Below, one piece after another: positions 17,701 to 28,100 of a DNA stretch of 64,000 bases. The notes beneath the pieces were generated by a model. It was given only the letters and a program-made list of their open reading frames with translations. It was not told where the DNA came from and did no database searches. The DNA is from Qiania dongpingensis (GTDB lineage Bacteria; Bacillota; Clostridia; Lachnospirales; Lachnospiraceae). The stretch spans positions 2,604,001-2,668,000 of the forward strand of contig NZ_CP060634.1 of NCBI RefSeq assembly GCF_014337195.1, read 5' to 3'. Position 1 is the first letter of the stretch; every line of letters starts with the position of its first letter. Position numbers and translations under genes: made by a program.

Positions 17701-18180
17701 TCATTCTGGATAGTTGAGCCGTTCTTCTCCGATATTTGTGAGGACCTCTTTCAGGTACCGGTTGGCCAGATAGTTGGCCATCGGCAGGTTCATGTCCATA
17801 TAGTTGCCGCAGTCTCTGGCTCTGGCGCCGGGGACTTCACTGCTGAAATCTCGGATGAAGGTGAACATTTCCGTCATCAGAGGTACGATGTCTCTGGACT
17901 CATAATCTCCCGCGAGCAGGAGATAGCAGCCGGTACGGCAGCCCATGGGGCCGAAATAGACCGTCTTGCTTCCGTATACAGGATGGTTCCGCAGGAATGT
18001 GGCTCCCAGATGTTCGATGGTGTGCAGCTCGGCGGTGTTCATGACCGGTTCATGATTGGGCCGGGTCATCCGGATATCGAAGGTAGTGACGACTTCTCCT
18101 CCCACATGGTCTTTTCTGGATACATAAAGGCCCGGCAGCAGGGCCAGATGATTTACGGTGAAGCTGGCGATTTTCTCCAT
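17701..18180 (-). CDS. luxS: S-ribosylhomocysteine lyase
   Basis: 159 residues from the ATG at 18180 (GGAGA upstream); an ATG 24 bases further up lacks a site. The zinc motif HTIEH (within LHTIEHLGATF), the catalytic region PMGCRTGCYLLL and the RPNHEP loop identify LuxS. It splits S-ribosylhomocysteine into homocysteine and the AI-2 precursor DPD in the activated methyl cycle. The pathway partner Pfs is not in the window. The homocysteine produced could feed sulphur metabolism alongside metY further downstream. Confidence 0.97.
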   Translation of the reverse strand: MEKIASFTVNHLALLPGLYVSRKDHVGGEVVTTFDIRMTRPNHEPVMNTAELHTIEHLGATFLRNHPVYGSKTVYFGPMGCRTGCYLLLAGDYESRDIVPLMTEMFTFIRDFSSEVPGARARDCGNYMDMNLPMANYLANRYLKEVLTNIGEERLNYPE

Positions 18181-18259
18181 AATTGTCTCCTTTTCCTTTT
18201 GCATATCAATGTCACCAGTATAACGGAACAGAGGCAGAAGAGCAAGAGAAAACCGTCTG

Positions 18260-18288
18260 TTGACAGGGGCCGGAGCGGGTGTTACACT
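18260..18288 (+). promoter_or_regulatory. Sigma-A promoter of trpS
   Basis: Consensus TTGACA (18260-18265), 17-base spacer, TACACT (18283-18288). The leader is about 70 bases, too short for a T-box, and none is visible. Confidence 0.75.
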
Positions 18289-18365
18289 AAAACCTAGAAT
18301 GCCCGGATCTAAGAGTGATTCAGCCGGGGATGAACGAGATTATCTGCACAAGGAGGAAGAAACAG

Positions 18366-19373
18366 ATGCTAGACGGAAAGAAGACCCTGTTCAGCGGCAT
18401 GCAGGCTACGGGGAACCTTACACTGGGAAATTATCTGGGGGCCCTGAAAAACTGGGTGACCATCAGTGATGAATATAACTGCTTTTACAGCGTGGTGGAT
18501 ATGCATTCCATAACGGTCCGCCAGGACCCGGCCGTTTTGAGGAAGCGGGCCAGGACGCTCCTGACCCTGTATATCGCGGCGGGACTTGATCCGGTCAAAA
18601 ACTGTATTTATTATCAGTCCCATGTTTCCGCCCACGCGGAGCTGGCCTGGATTCTCAACTGCTTTACCTATATGGGCGAACTCAACCGCATGACCCAATT
18701 CAAGGATAAGGCCGCGAAGCACGCGGACAATATCAATGCCGGGCTTTTTACGTATCCCGTTCTGATGGCGGCAGATATTCTTCTGTACCAGGCGGATCTG
18801 GTGCCTGTGGGTATCGACCAGATGCAGCATCTGGAGATCACGAGGGACATTGCCCAGAGGTTCAACAGCACCTATGGGGATGTATTTACTCTGCCGGAAG
18901 CGTATATCGGCAAGGTAGGGGCAAAGATCATGAGCCTCCAGGAACCCTCCAAGAAGATGTCCAAGTCCGATGAAAATCCAAATGGAAGCATCTATCTGAT
19001 GGACGATAAAGACACCATTATGAGGAAATGCAAGAGGGCCGTCACGGATTCTGTGGGCATCATCCGTTATACCGACGATCAGCCGGGGTTGAAGAACCTG
19101 ATCGACATTTACTGTGCATGTACGGGAAAGACGCCGGATGAGACGATGAAGGAATTTGACGGAAAGGGATATGGAGAATTTAAGCCTGCCGTGGGAGAAG
19201 CCGTTGCGGCAATCCTTGTTCCCCTTCAGGAGGAACAGGCCAGACTGACGGCCGATAAAGCGTATATAGACGGGATCATTAAGGAAAATGCCGAAAAAGC
19301 CGCTTATTATGCGAATAAGACGCTTCGCAAGGTGCAGAGGAAGATTGGATTTCCGGACAGAATAAGAAATTGA
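18366..19373 (+). CDS. trpS: Tryptophanyl-tRNA synthetase
   Basis: 335 residues from ATG 18366 with AAGGAGGAAG upstream. Class I signatures: TGNLTLGNYLG (HIGH equivalent) and KKMSKSDENP (KMSKS loop). The Trp-binding PVGIDQMQHLEITRDIAQR block is intact. It charges tRNA-Trp. Length is standard for the bacterial enzyme. The absence of a T-box leader means no sign of tRNA-dependent control here. Confidence 0.97.
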   Translation: MLDGKKTLFSGMQATGNLTLGNYLGALKNWVTISDEYNCFYSVVDMHSITVRQDPAVLRKRARTLLTLYIAAGLDPVKNCIYYQSHVSAHAELAWILNCFTYMGELNRMTQFKDKAAKHADNINAGLFTYPVLMAADILLYQADLVPVGIDQMQHLEITRDIAQRFNSTYGDVFTLPEAYIGKVGAKIMSLQEPSKKMSKSDENPNGSIYLMDDKDTIMRKCKRAVTDSVGIIRYTDDQPGLKNLIDIYCACTGKTPDETMKEFDGKGYGEFKPAVGEAVAAILVPLQEEQARLTADKAYIDGIIKENAEKAAYYANKTLRKVQRKIGFPDRIRN

Positions 19374-19410
19374 GAGAACATATTTATTAGAATACAGGGA
19401 GGGCTGAGAT

Positions 19411-20295
19411 ATGAAGCTGGTGACATACCGATATGAAGAAAAGGAAGCGGTGGGAGTGATATCCCCCTGTGGGAATTATGTATATCCGGTGAAAGACCTC
19501 GGATTTGCTTATGATACAATGAACGAGCTCATTGACGCTCTGTCCGGCGAAGGGCTTTGCGGCCTTCAGAAAGCGGCGGAGGCCGGTACAGAGGCGGAGA
19601 TACCGTTTGAACAGGTGGAGCTTTTGGCGCCGATCCCGGTCCCGAAGCAGGATATGATCTGTCTGGGAATCAATTATATGGCCCATGCAGAAGAGTCGGC
19701 CCGTTATAAGAAAGAAGCCTTTGGCGGAGAACGGCCCTTTGCCGTGTACTTTTCCAAGCGGATTGGGGAAGCCGTGAAGCCTTATGGAGAGATAGAAGGT
19801 CATTTGGATATCGTGGAACGCCTGGACTATGAAGCGGAGCTGGCTTTTGTCATAGGAAAGGATGCAAAAAAGGTAGAGGAAAAAGACGCGGCCGGATATA
19901 TATTGGGCTACACAGTCATCAATGATGTCAGCGCCAGGGAAATCCAGACGCGGCATAAGCAGTGGTATTTCGGAAAAGGCCTGGATGGCTTCACACCTAT
20001 GGGGCCCTGGATCGTCACGGCGGATGAGATCTCGTTTCCTCCGAAACTGGGCATCCAGTCCAGGGTCAACGGAGAACTTCGCCAGGACAGCAATACGGAG
20101 CTTTTGATTTTTGATATCCCCCATATCATCCACGAGCTGTCTCAGGGGATCACTTTAAAAGCGGGTACGATCATTGCGACGGGGACGCCGGCAGGAGTGG
20201 GAATGGGATTTGACCCGCCCAAATTCTTAAAGGCGGGAGATGAGATCGCCTGCACCATTGAGGGCATCGGTACGATCAAGAATGTGGTGAAATGA
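19411..20295 (+). CDS. Fumarylacetoacetate hydrolase-family protein
   Basis: 294 residues. The C-terminal FAH domain has the Glu/Glu/Asp metal site (DYEAELAFVIGKDAKKV, GYTVINDVSAREIQ) and the KGLDGFTPMGPWIV and GTPAGVGMGF blocks. The short N-terminal domain is that of the 2-hydroxyhepta-2,4-diene-1,7-dioate isomerase/acylpyruvase branch. It probably hydrolyses or decarboxylates an acylpyruvate-like beta-keto acid, for example oxaloacetate. The substrate cannot be assigned from sequence. The gene sits 37 bases after trpS and may be co-transcribed. Confidence 0.88.
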   Translation: MKLVTYRYEEKEAVGVISPCGNYVYPVKDLGFAYDTMNELIDALSGEGLCGLQKAAEAGTEAEIPFEQVELLAPIPVPKQDMICLGINYMAHAEESARYKKEAFGGERPFAVYFSKRIGEAVKPYGEIEGHLDIVERLDYEAELAFVIGKDAKKVEEKDAAGYILGYTVINDVSAREIQTRHKQWYFGKGLDGFTPMGPWIVTADEISFPPKLGIQSRVNGELRQDSNTELLIFDIPHIIHELSQGITLKAGTIIATGTPAGVGMGFDPPKFLKAGDEIACTIEGIGTIKNVVK

Positions 20296-20330
20296 CGGCG
20301 GAGCTGCTGAGGGCAGCGGGCTGACAATAC

Positions 20331-20364
20331 AAACGGCGGCAGGAGGGGACTCCTGCCGCCGTTT
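20331..20364. terminator. Bidirectional terminator
   Basis: Perfect 14-bp stem AAACGGCGGCAGGA/TCCTGCCGCCGTTT with a 6-base loop. It separates the FAH gene from the convergent FMN_bind-like gene. Confidence 0.85.
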
Positions 20365-20398
20365 CATTTCGTAGGAAAGCTTATGTACTGCCGGAAAA

Positions 20399-20839
20399 TT
20401 ATTTTTTCGGTACGGCTTTCTGCAGAGCGGAGCTTATGGCCTCTGTGAGCGCCATAGAGGTGTACTGAGAACTCTGGTCATAGGAAAGGCCGGTCACTCC
20501 CTGGTTTGCCACTACCTGTTCTGCCAGGTTCTCCATGGCCGGAGCCATCAGAGGATACATGGTGGCTACGGAATCCTCCAGGTTCACGAAACGGACGGAT
20601 TTAATCTGATCAGAGTCCACCACTACCTCCACATCAATGGCCTGGTTGTTCAGCGACAAAGATGAGGTATAGACGCCGGGAGTATATTGAGAAACGGTGG
20701 CGTTCGTTTCCGTTGTCTTATTTTTCGGTGCGAACATACAGACCAGAAGAATGATGAGAAGGATGCCCAGGGCAACGAAAATACCCGTGTAGATCAGCTC
20801 TTTCGTGCGTAATACAACTATTTTTGTTTTGGAACTCAT
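20399..20839 (-). CDS. Membrane-anchored FMN_bind-like extracytoplasmic protein
   Basis: 146 residues from ATG 20839 (AGGAG upstream). A short basic N-terminus, one transmembrane helix (about 16-38), then an outside domain YTPGVYTSSLSLNNQAIDVE with strands and helices arranged like an FMN_bind domain. The usual flavinylation motif SGAT is replaced by GLSYDQSSQYTSMAL, so covalent FMN attachment to Thr is doubtful. The resemblance is by pattern rather than strong identity. It is divergent from the relQ gene. Confidence 0.65.
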   Translation of the reverse strand: MSSKTKIVVLRTKELIYTGIFVALGILLIILLVCMFAPKNKTTETNATVSQYTPGVYTSSLSLNNQAIDVEVVVDSDQIKSVRFVNLEDSVATMYPLMAPAMENLAEQVVANQGVTGLSYDQSSQYTSMALTEAISSALQKAVPKK

Positions 20840-20897
20840 AGACGGCTCCTCGATTTCCTTTGTACAGGATATGAGGAAGCGGACTGGAATATGACAG

Positions 20898-20926
20898 TTG
20901 TACCGAAAAGAGGGAAATGGTATAAT
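20898..20926 (+). promoter_or_regulatory. Sigma-A promoter of relQ
   Basis: TTGTAC (20898-20903), 17 bases, perfect TATAAT (20921-20926). Confidence 0.65.
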
Positions 20927-20988
20927 AGGTATCACTCAGCGAAACAATACAGAGGAACACAGATAAGGGATTTGGAAAGGAACATATT

Positions 20989-21723
20989 TTGAAAGAACAG
21001 GAAAAAATACAGGAATCGGTCAATATAGAGCTCAAATGGGAAGAACGGGAATGGGGTGAGGATGAGTTTCCGAAGGGATCCGCTCCTGAGAAATTCTTCC
21101 GGGACAGCAAGGAGTTTGCCAATTTGATGATGATGTACAAATGCGCGATCCGGGAAGTGCAGACGAAGCTGGAGGTGCTGGACGATGAATTTTCTGTCCG
21201 GTATAAGAGAAATCCGATTTCTTCCATTCAGACCAGAGTGAAGAAGCCGATCAGTATTTTCCGGAAGCTTAAGAAGTACGGTCTGGAACTGACTCCAGAG
21301 AATATCCTGAAAGGACTTCATGACGTGGCGGGCGTGAGGGTGGTCTGCGCGTTCATAGACGATATTTATATGGTCGCCGCCCTCCTGGCGAACCAGGACG
21401 ACATCACAGTCCTCCAGGTAAAGGACTATATTAAGGAACCGAAAGCGAACGGCTACAGAAGCTATCACATGATCGTGGAGATTCCGGTATTCTTTTCCAG
21501 GGGAAAGACGCCGATGAAGGTTGAGATCCAGATACGGACCATTGCCATGGATTTCTGGGCCAGCCTGGAGCACCAGCTTCGGTATAAAAAGGATATCGAG
21601 GACGTGGAAGGACACGAAGAGATCAGCGGGAGGCTGTTGGAATGTGCCGACACCATTTCGGATACGGACAGGAAGATGCAGGAGATCAAGCGGATGATCG
21701 GAGAGTTCAACGATCTGTCATGA
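20989..21723 (+). CDS. relQ: Small alarmone synthetase (RelQ/YjbM type GTP pyrophosphokinase)
   Basis: 244 residues; TTG start with GGAAAGG upstream. One RelA_SpoT synthetase domain and no hydrolase or TGS/ACT domains. Diagnostic pieces are RYKRNPISSIQTRVKKPIS, HDVAGVRVVCAFIDDIYMV, PKANGYRSYHMIVEIPVFF and VEIQIRTIAMDFWASLEHQL. It makes (p)ppGpp from GTP/GDP and ATP. Stand-alone synthetases usually respond to envelope stress at transcription. It is followed by addB after 43 bases with no terminator, so alarmone synthesis and DNA repair may be co-transcribed. Confidence 0.92.
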   Translation: MKEQEKIQESVNIELKWEEREWGEDEFPKGSAPEKFFRDSKEFANLMMMYKCAIREVQTKLEVLDDEFSVRYKRNPISSIQTRVKKPISIFRKLKKYGLELTPENILKGLHDVAGVRVVCAFIDDIYMVAALLANQDDITVLQVKDYIKEPKANGYRSYHMIVEIPVFFSRGKTPMKVEIQIRTIAMDFWASLEHQLRYKKDIEDVEGHEEISGRLLECADTISDTDRKMQEIKRMIGEFNDLS

Positions 21724-21766
21724 CGGATGTCAGGGACACGTTTGGGGCTTTGGAAAGAGGGATGAT

Positions 21767-24700
21767 ATGTCACTTCAGTTTATTTTGGGGGGAGCGGGCA
21801 CCGGAAAATCTTACTATATGAATCACGCTCTTGTGAAAGAGGCGTCGGCGCATCCAGAGCGGCGGTTCCTTGCCATCGTGCCGGAGCAGTTTACGATGGA
21901 AACCCAGAAAGAACTGGCGGACATCCATCCGGGGCACAGCATCCTGAATATAGACATTTTGAGCTTTGAGCGCCTGGCCTACCGGGTTTTCGAGGAACTT
22001 TCCTGTGTGCCTCATGCTGTGCTGGACGATATGGGGAAGAGCATGGTGCTTCGGAAAGCGTGCGCCGGGGTGGAGAAGGAGCTGGAAGTCTATCGGGGAC
22101 ACCTGGACAGGGCGGGGTTTATCGATCAGTTAAAGTCTGTGATGTCCGAGTTTGGTCAGTACCGGATAGGAGAAGAAGAACTGAAAAGGCTGACTGTGAG
22201 TACAGAAAACAGGCCTCTTCTGCACAGAAAGCTGGAAGATCTGCAGGTGCTGTTCGGCGCGTTCCGCGCTTCCATGGAAGAGGGTACCATAACGGCCGAA
22301 GAACTGCTGGCGGCACTGTGCCGGGTACTTCCCCGCTCAAAAAAAGTGAGGGACAGTGTGATAGCGCTGGACGGATTTACAGGCTTTACTCCTGCGCAGT
22401 ATGAGGTGCTGGCTCTCCTTCTCCGCCAGGGGCGGAGGGTCATGGTGGCTGTGACGATAGATGTGGATGCGGATCCCTATGGGGAAAAGAAAAGCCACGA
22501 TCTCTTTTCTCTGAGCCGAAAGACCATCGGGACCCTCAGCCGTATGGCAGAAGAGCTCCGTGCCGGACGGGACGAGGATGTTCTAATGGAAAAAAAACGG
22601 CCTCAAAGATTCCGGGAATCGAAAGAGCTAATGTTCCTGTCGGAGCAGATTTTCCGTTATCCCTGCTGCGTATGGAAGGGCGCTCCGGAGGATATTATTT
22701 TATCCAGAGCCAAAACGCCGCTGGAAGAGACGCGAACGATGGCGCAGAGGATATCGGTCCTGGTGAGGGAGAAAGGGCTCCGCTATCGGGATATCGCCGT
22801 AGTCTGCGGGGATATGGCGGGCTACAGGCCGATTTTAGAGCAGGCCATGAAAGAGGCGGGAATACCCTGCTTTTTAGATGATAAAAGAAGCCTGCTCACC
22901 AATCCTCTGGTGGAATATATGCGGGCGGCCCTGGAGATCGTGGAAAAAGACTTCTCTTATGAAAGTGTTTTCCGTTATCTTAAATGTGGGTTTCTTCCGG
23001 TGGAAGAAGACATCCTGTACGAGATGGAGAATTATGTGCTGGCTCTCGGAATCCGCGGGCATAAACGATGGAGCAGTCCATGGGAGAAGACATACCGGGG
23101 CGGCGAGCATGTGAATCTGGAGGCGCTCAACCGGGCCAGAGAAGCTGTGGCCGGTCCCCTTCTCACCCTCCGGGAGGCGTTTAAGCAAAAAGGAGCTTCT
23201 GTCCGCCGGATGACAGAGGCGCTGTTTTTATGGATGGAAGGACAGGAAGCGGATTCTGTTCTGAGGCAGATGACGGAGGCGTTTGAGGAGGCGGGGGAAT
23301 ACAGCCTTGCAAAAGAATATGAACAGGCCTATGAGCTGCTCTTGGGGCTGTTTGACCGGATCGTCGGTCTGCTGGGAGATGAGGTCCTCTCTGTCAGGAC
23401 GTATAATGACGTGCTGGACTCCGGCTGCAGAGAAATACGGGTAGGCGTGATTCCCGCGGCCATCGACAGGGTCCTGGTGGGAGACGTGGAGCGCAGCAGA
23501 CTGAAAGATATCAAGGCGTTGTTTTTTATCGGAGTGAATGACGGAAACGTGCCGTCGCCCGGAAAACAGGGCGGGCTGTTGTCGGAGCTTGACCGGGAGG
23601 AGCTGAAGGCTTATGTGGAACTCACTCCCACAAGGCGTGAGAGCAGTTTGATGGATAAATTTTATTTCTATCTCACGGTGACAAAACCGTCAAGGAAGCT
23701 TTATATCTCCTATGCGGCCGCGGATGAAGCGGGCGGAAGTAAGAGCCCTTCGTCATATATCGCCTTTCTCTGCAGGGTGTTTCCGGAGCTGGAGACAGAG
23801 TCGGAGGCGGAGAGAGATTTCTCCCATATCCTCACCCCGCCTTTGGCCATGAAAATGCTGGCGGAGGGGATGGAAGAATATCGGAATGGGAAGGCATCGA
23901 GGACTTGGGCCGCTCTGTATGACTGTCTGTACGCGGAGGAAGAGAACCGGCATCTTCTGAAGCGGATGGCGGATGCCGCCTTTTATACTTATGGAGGGGA
24001 CCGGATATCCAGGGCGGTGGCCAGGGTGCTTTATGGAGAGCCATTATATGGAAGCGTGACCAGGCTGGAGACGTATGCGGTCTGCGCGTACGCTCAGTTC
24101 CTGACATATGGGCTGAATCTGGTGAAGCGGAAGGAATTTGAGTTTGCCGCCCTGGACATGGGCAACGTGTTTCACCGCGCCATTGAGCTGTGCTTCAAGA
24201 AGGCGGAGGAAAGGGGGATTTCCATCGCCTCTGCTTCCAACGGAGAACGGCATGAGCTGGTGGAAGCGGCAATGGAAGAGGCAGCCGATTCCCTGGGGAG
24301 CGACATTCTGAAAAGCTCTTCCAGAAATCATTATCTGTACGATCGAATGAAGAAAATCACGGAAAAGACGATATGGGCTTTGGGAGAGCAGCTGGCTGCG
24401 GGTAGATTTGAACCGGCCGCTTTTGAACTGAGTTTTGCGCCGGGGGAAAATTCGGCCATGAGGATCACTCTTTCAGAAGGCGGAAGTATGCAGCTTAAAG
24501 GAAAGATTGACCGGGTCGATCTGTTTGAAGATGATGAGAAGGTTTATGTGAAGATCGTGGACTATAAATCCGGAGGCACGGATTTTGATCTGAATGCCGT
24601 ATACCATGGCCTGCAGCTGCAGCTGGTCGTCTATCTGGACGCGGTGATAAGGCGGGAACAGGAAAGGCATCCGGGAAAAGAAATCGTCCCGGCGGGCATG

Positions 24701-25183
24701 TTTTACTATCAGATCCAAGATCCGGTGCTGGAACGGGAATCCGCGGGGGCGAGCCCGGAGGCCGCGGTTCTGGAAGCACTGCGTCCCAAGGGGCTTTTCA
24801 ATGGCGAGGAGGAGGTCGTCTCCCTGCTCCAGCAGGAGGGGGGAGAAAACGGAGCGTCCAAATGGATCCCGGCGGTCATGAAGGACGGGAGCCTGGTGAA
24901 AGGGAAGTCTGCGGCCGTTTCGAAGGAACAGCTCTTTCATTTGAGAAACTTTGTAAGCGGCAGGATGAAGGAGTTTGGGACAGCCATCGCCGGAGGAGAC
25001 GTTTCCGCGGCGCCTTATAAACGCCGGGACAGGACGGGGTGCGACTACTGTGATTTCCAGTCTGTCTGCGGTTTTGATAAAAAGACGGCGGGCTATGACT
25101 ATAAACGGCTGGCAGAACGGAAGCCGGAGGAGATTTGGAAAGAGATGGCTGAGAAGGATGAAAGCGGCGGGAAAGGCAGGTGA
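21767..25183 (+). CDS. addB: ATP-dependent helicase/nuclease subunit B
   Basis: 1138 residues, normal for AddB. Walker A GGAGTGKSYYMNHAL lies at the N-terminus. The C-terminal RecB-like nuclease domain has VKIVDYKSGGTDFDL and the iron-sulphur cysteines: one in YAVCAYAQFLTYGL and three in CDYCDFQSVCGF. With AddA it forms the Gram-positive counterpart of RecBCD, which unwinds and resects double-strand breaks until a Chi site is met. Overlaps addA by 4 bases. Confidence 0.96.
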   Translation: MSLQFILGGAGTGKSYYMNHALVKEASAHPERRFLAIVPEQFTMETQKELADIHPGHSILNIDILSFERLAYRVFEELSCVPHAVLDDMGKSMVLRKACAGVEKELEVYRGHLDRAGFIDQLKSVMSEFGQYRIGEEELKRLTVSTENRPLLHRKLEDLQVLFGAFRASMEEGTITAEELLAALCRVLPRSKKVRDSVIALDGFTGFTPAQYEVLALLLRQGRRVMVAVTIDVDADPYGEKKSHDLFSLSRKTIGTLSRMAEELRAGRDEDVLMEKKRPQRFRESKELMFLSEQIFRYPCCVWKGAPEDIILSRAKTPLEETRTMAQRISVLVREKGLRYRDIAVVCGDMAGYRPILEQAMKEAGIPCFLDDKRSLLTNPLVEYMRAALEIVEKDFSYESVFRYLKCGFLPVEEDILYEMENYVLALGIRGHKRWSSPWEKTYRGGEHVNLEALNRAREAVAGPLLTLREAFKQKGASVRRMTEALFLWMEGQEADSVLRQMTEAFEEAGEYSLAKEYEQAYELLLGLFDRIVGLLGDEVLSVRTYNDVLDSGCREIRVGVIPAAIDRVLVGDVERSRLKDIKALFFIGVNDGNVPSPGKQGGLLSELDREELKAYVELTPTRRESSLMDKFYFYLTVTKPSRKLYISYAAADEAGGSKSPSSYIAFLCRVFPELETESEAERDFSHILTPPLAMKMLAEGMEEYRNGKASRTWAALYDCLYAEEENRHLLKRMADAAFYTYGGDRISRAVARVLYGEPLYGSVTRLETYAVCAYAQFLTYGLNLVKRKEFEFAALDMGNVFHRAIELCFKKAEERGISIASASNGERHELVEAAMEEAADSLGSDILKSSSRNHYLYDRMKKITEKTIWALGEQLAAGRFEPAAFELSFAPGENSAMRITLSEGGSMQLKGKIDRVDLFEDDEKVYVKIVDYKSGGTDFDLNAVYHGLQLQLVVYLDAVIRREQERHPGKEIVPAGMFYYQIQDPVLERESAGASPEAAVLEALRPKGLFNGEEEVVSLLQQEGGENGASKWIPAVMKDGSLVKGKSAAVSKEQLFHLRNFVSGRMKEFGTAIAGGDVSAAPYKRRDRTGCDYCDFQSVCGFDKKTAGYDYKRLAERKPEEIWKEMAEKDESGGKGR

Positions 25184-28100
25184 GACAGTTGGCTGTGGAA
25201 TGGACAAATGAGCAGAAACAGATAATCGGGCTGCGTGACCGCAACATTCTGGTTGCGGCTGCGGCGGGCAGCGGAAAGACGGCGGTGCTGGTTGAGAGAA
25301 TCCTGTCCATGATCACCGATGAGGATCATCCTGTGGATATAGACAGGCTGCTGGTGGTGACCTTTACCAACGCCGCTGCGGGCCAGATGAAGGAACGTAT
25401 TGCAAAGCGGCTTTCCGGCCGGCTGGAAGAAGAGCCGGACGACCGGAACCTGAAACGCCAGGAGGACCTGCTTCCCCATGCCAAGATCATGACCATCGAC
25501 AGCTTCTGTCTTTATATAGTGCGGAATTATTTCAGCAGCCTGGACCTGGACCCGGATTTTCGAATCGGGGATGAAGGAGAATTGAAGCTGCTCCGCGAGG
25601 ATGTCATGAAAGCCCTGCTGGAGAGAAAATATGAGGAAGCGGCTCCGGAATTCTTCCAGTTCGTGGAAAGCTATGCCGAGGGGAAGGGAGACGGAGGGAT
25701 ACCGGATTATATCGAGAAGCTGTATCAGTTTGCATCTGCTTATCCAAATCCATACAGACAGCTGGAACAGTGGAAGGACCAGCTGGAGGCCGGCTCCGCG
25801 GAAGCTGCCCGGTCTGCGGGATGGATGGAGTGTCTCATGGATGAGATCCATCTGGAGGCGGAGGAATTGGCTGCCCGTTTTACGGCGGCGAGAGAGGTCT
25901 GTCTGGAACCGGGAGGCCCATATTATTATGAGGAGATGTTCCGGTCAGATGAACGGATTGTCAAGGGCCTGCTGTCTGCCCAGTCTTATGAGGAAGCGGC
26001 AGAGATCTTATCGGGATTAAAAACGGCGTTTGTTCGTAAGCCTTCTAAAAAGGATCCGGCGGTGGACGATGAGAAGAAAGCGTTTTTGTCCGCCCTTCGG
26101 GATGAGATGAAAAAGGCTCTGCAGGACATGGCGAAGCAATATTACCTGGGGGATATGGAACAGGTGCTTTCCGATATCCGAGGATGCAGCGGACCGCTCT
26201 GCGAGCTGGTAGATCTTGCAGCAGAGTTCGGGCAAGACTATTCCGCGGCCAAACGGGAAAAGAATCTGGTGGATTTTGGGGATATTGAACATTTTGCTTT
26301 AAAGGTCCTGACGGAGGAAGGCCCGGACGGGGAATTTCTCCCCACGGAAGCGGCGGCGGAGATGAGCAAGAGCTTCTATGAGATCATGATCGACGAATAT
26401 CAGGACAGCAACCGGATCCAGGAAGAGATTCTGCGCAGCGTATCCAGGGAAAGGGACGGGCATCCCAATATCTTCATGGTGGGTGATGTAAAGCAAAGTA
26501 TTTATAAGTTCCGGCAGGCGAGACCGGAGCTTTTTATGGAAAAATATGAAGCCTATACGGCAGAAGACAGCCTGCATCAGAAGATAGATCTCCATCGGAA
26601 CTTCCGCAGCAGGGAAGAAGTACTAAGAACTGTCAACTTCTTTTTTAGCCAGCTGATGGAAAAGAAGCTGGGGGGGATTTCATACGACGAAGACGCGGCC
26701 CTCGTTCCGGGACGTGAATTTCCGGAAGGAGATGGAGAACAGGCGGGGGAAAACCGCAGTACGGAGTTCATTTTCCTGGATTCCGGGAAGGACCGGGATA
26801 AGGAAGCCGACGCGAAGCTTGCGGAATACCAGGCGAAGGAGCTGGAAGCAAAGGCAGTCGCCAAACGGATCCGGGAACTGACGGACCCGGTCTCAGGATA
26901 TAAGATTTACGACAGCCAGACGGAAGGATACCGGACAGCCAGATATGGAGACATTGTGATTCTTCTGAGGACAGTCACCGGCTGGGCGGAGGTCTTTGTG
27001 GACAGCCTGATGGAAGCCGGAATTCCTGCCTACGCTCAGTCCAGGACCGGATATTTTACAGCCAGGGAAGTGCAGTGTGTGCTTCATCTGCTGCGGGTGA
27101 TCGACAATCCCATGCAGGACATTCCCATGGCCGCGGTGATGAAATCTCCCATGGGAGGCTTCACATCGGAAGAATTGGCGCTGATAACCGCTGATTTTCG
27201 CGCAGATATCGTGCCAAAGGAAACGAGAGGGCTTTATGGAGCCGTGAAACATTGCCTTGAAGAAAAGGGAGCAGAGGAACAAGGCGGAAGCTATGCCATG
27301 GTGTCGGAGGAGCTTCGCGGAAAGGTGCGCAGATTTTACGATATGATCCGTGACTTCCGGGAAAAAGCTGTGTATATGAGGCTTCACCAGCTGCTTCGCT
27401 ATATTCTGGAAAAGACCGAGTACGAATATATCCTGGCTGCTTCGCCGGGAGGCCGGCTTAAGCTGGCAAATATAGAGATGCTCATAAAACGGGCGGTCGA
27501 CTATGAGAATACCAGTTATCAGGGGGTATTTCAATTTGTCCGTTATATCGAGAACCTGCAGAAATATTCGGTGGATTTCGGCGAAGCTTCCCTGGCCGGG
27601 GAGCAGGAGGATACGGTGCGTATCACAAGTATCCATAAAAGCAAGGGGCTGGAATATCCCATTGTGATCCTGGCCGGCGCGGGCAAGCTGTTCAACCAGG
27701 GAGATGCGAGAGGGAAAATACTGCTCCATCCGGATTTGGGGATCGCGGCGGATTACATCGATACGGAAAGACGGCTGAAGGCAGCCACCCTTCCGAAGAA
27801 GGTTTTTCAGAGGCAGCTGCGCCTGGAGAACCTGGGCGAGGAGCTCCGAGTATTGTATGTGGCGCTCACAAGGGCGGAAGAGAAGCTGATCATCACAGGG
27901 ACGGACCGCTATCTGGAGACGAAGCTCACGAAATGGAACAGTCTCCGCCTGGAGGAGGGAAGAGAACTGCCTTATCAGGAAGTTTCAAGAGCGTCTTCTT
28001 ATCTCGACTGGATGCTCATGGCGCTGGTGAGGAGCCGTGTTTACGGAGAGATTCTATCCGAACGGGGGATTACCCCTCCGGTATTTCATCCGGTCTACGG

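Noticed and set aside
18289..18365. T-box leader before trpS
   Set aside because: The leader is only about 70 bases and has no AGGGTGG-type T-box sequence.
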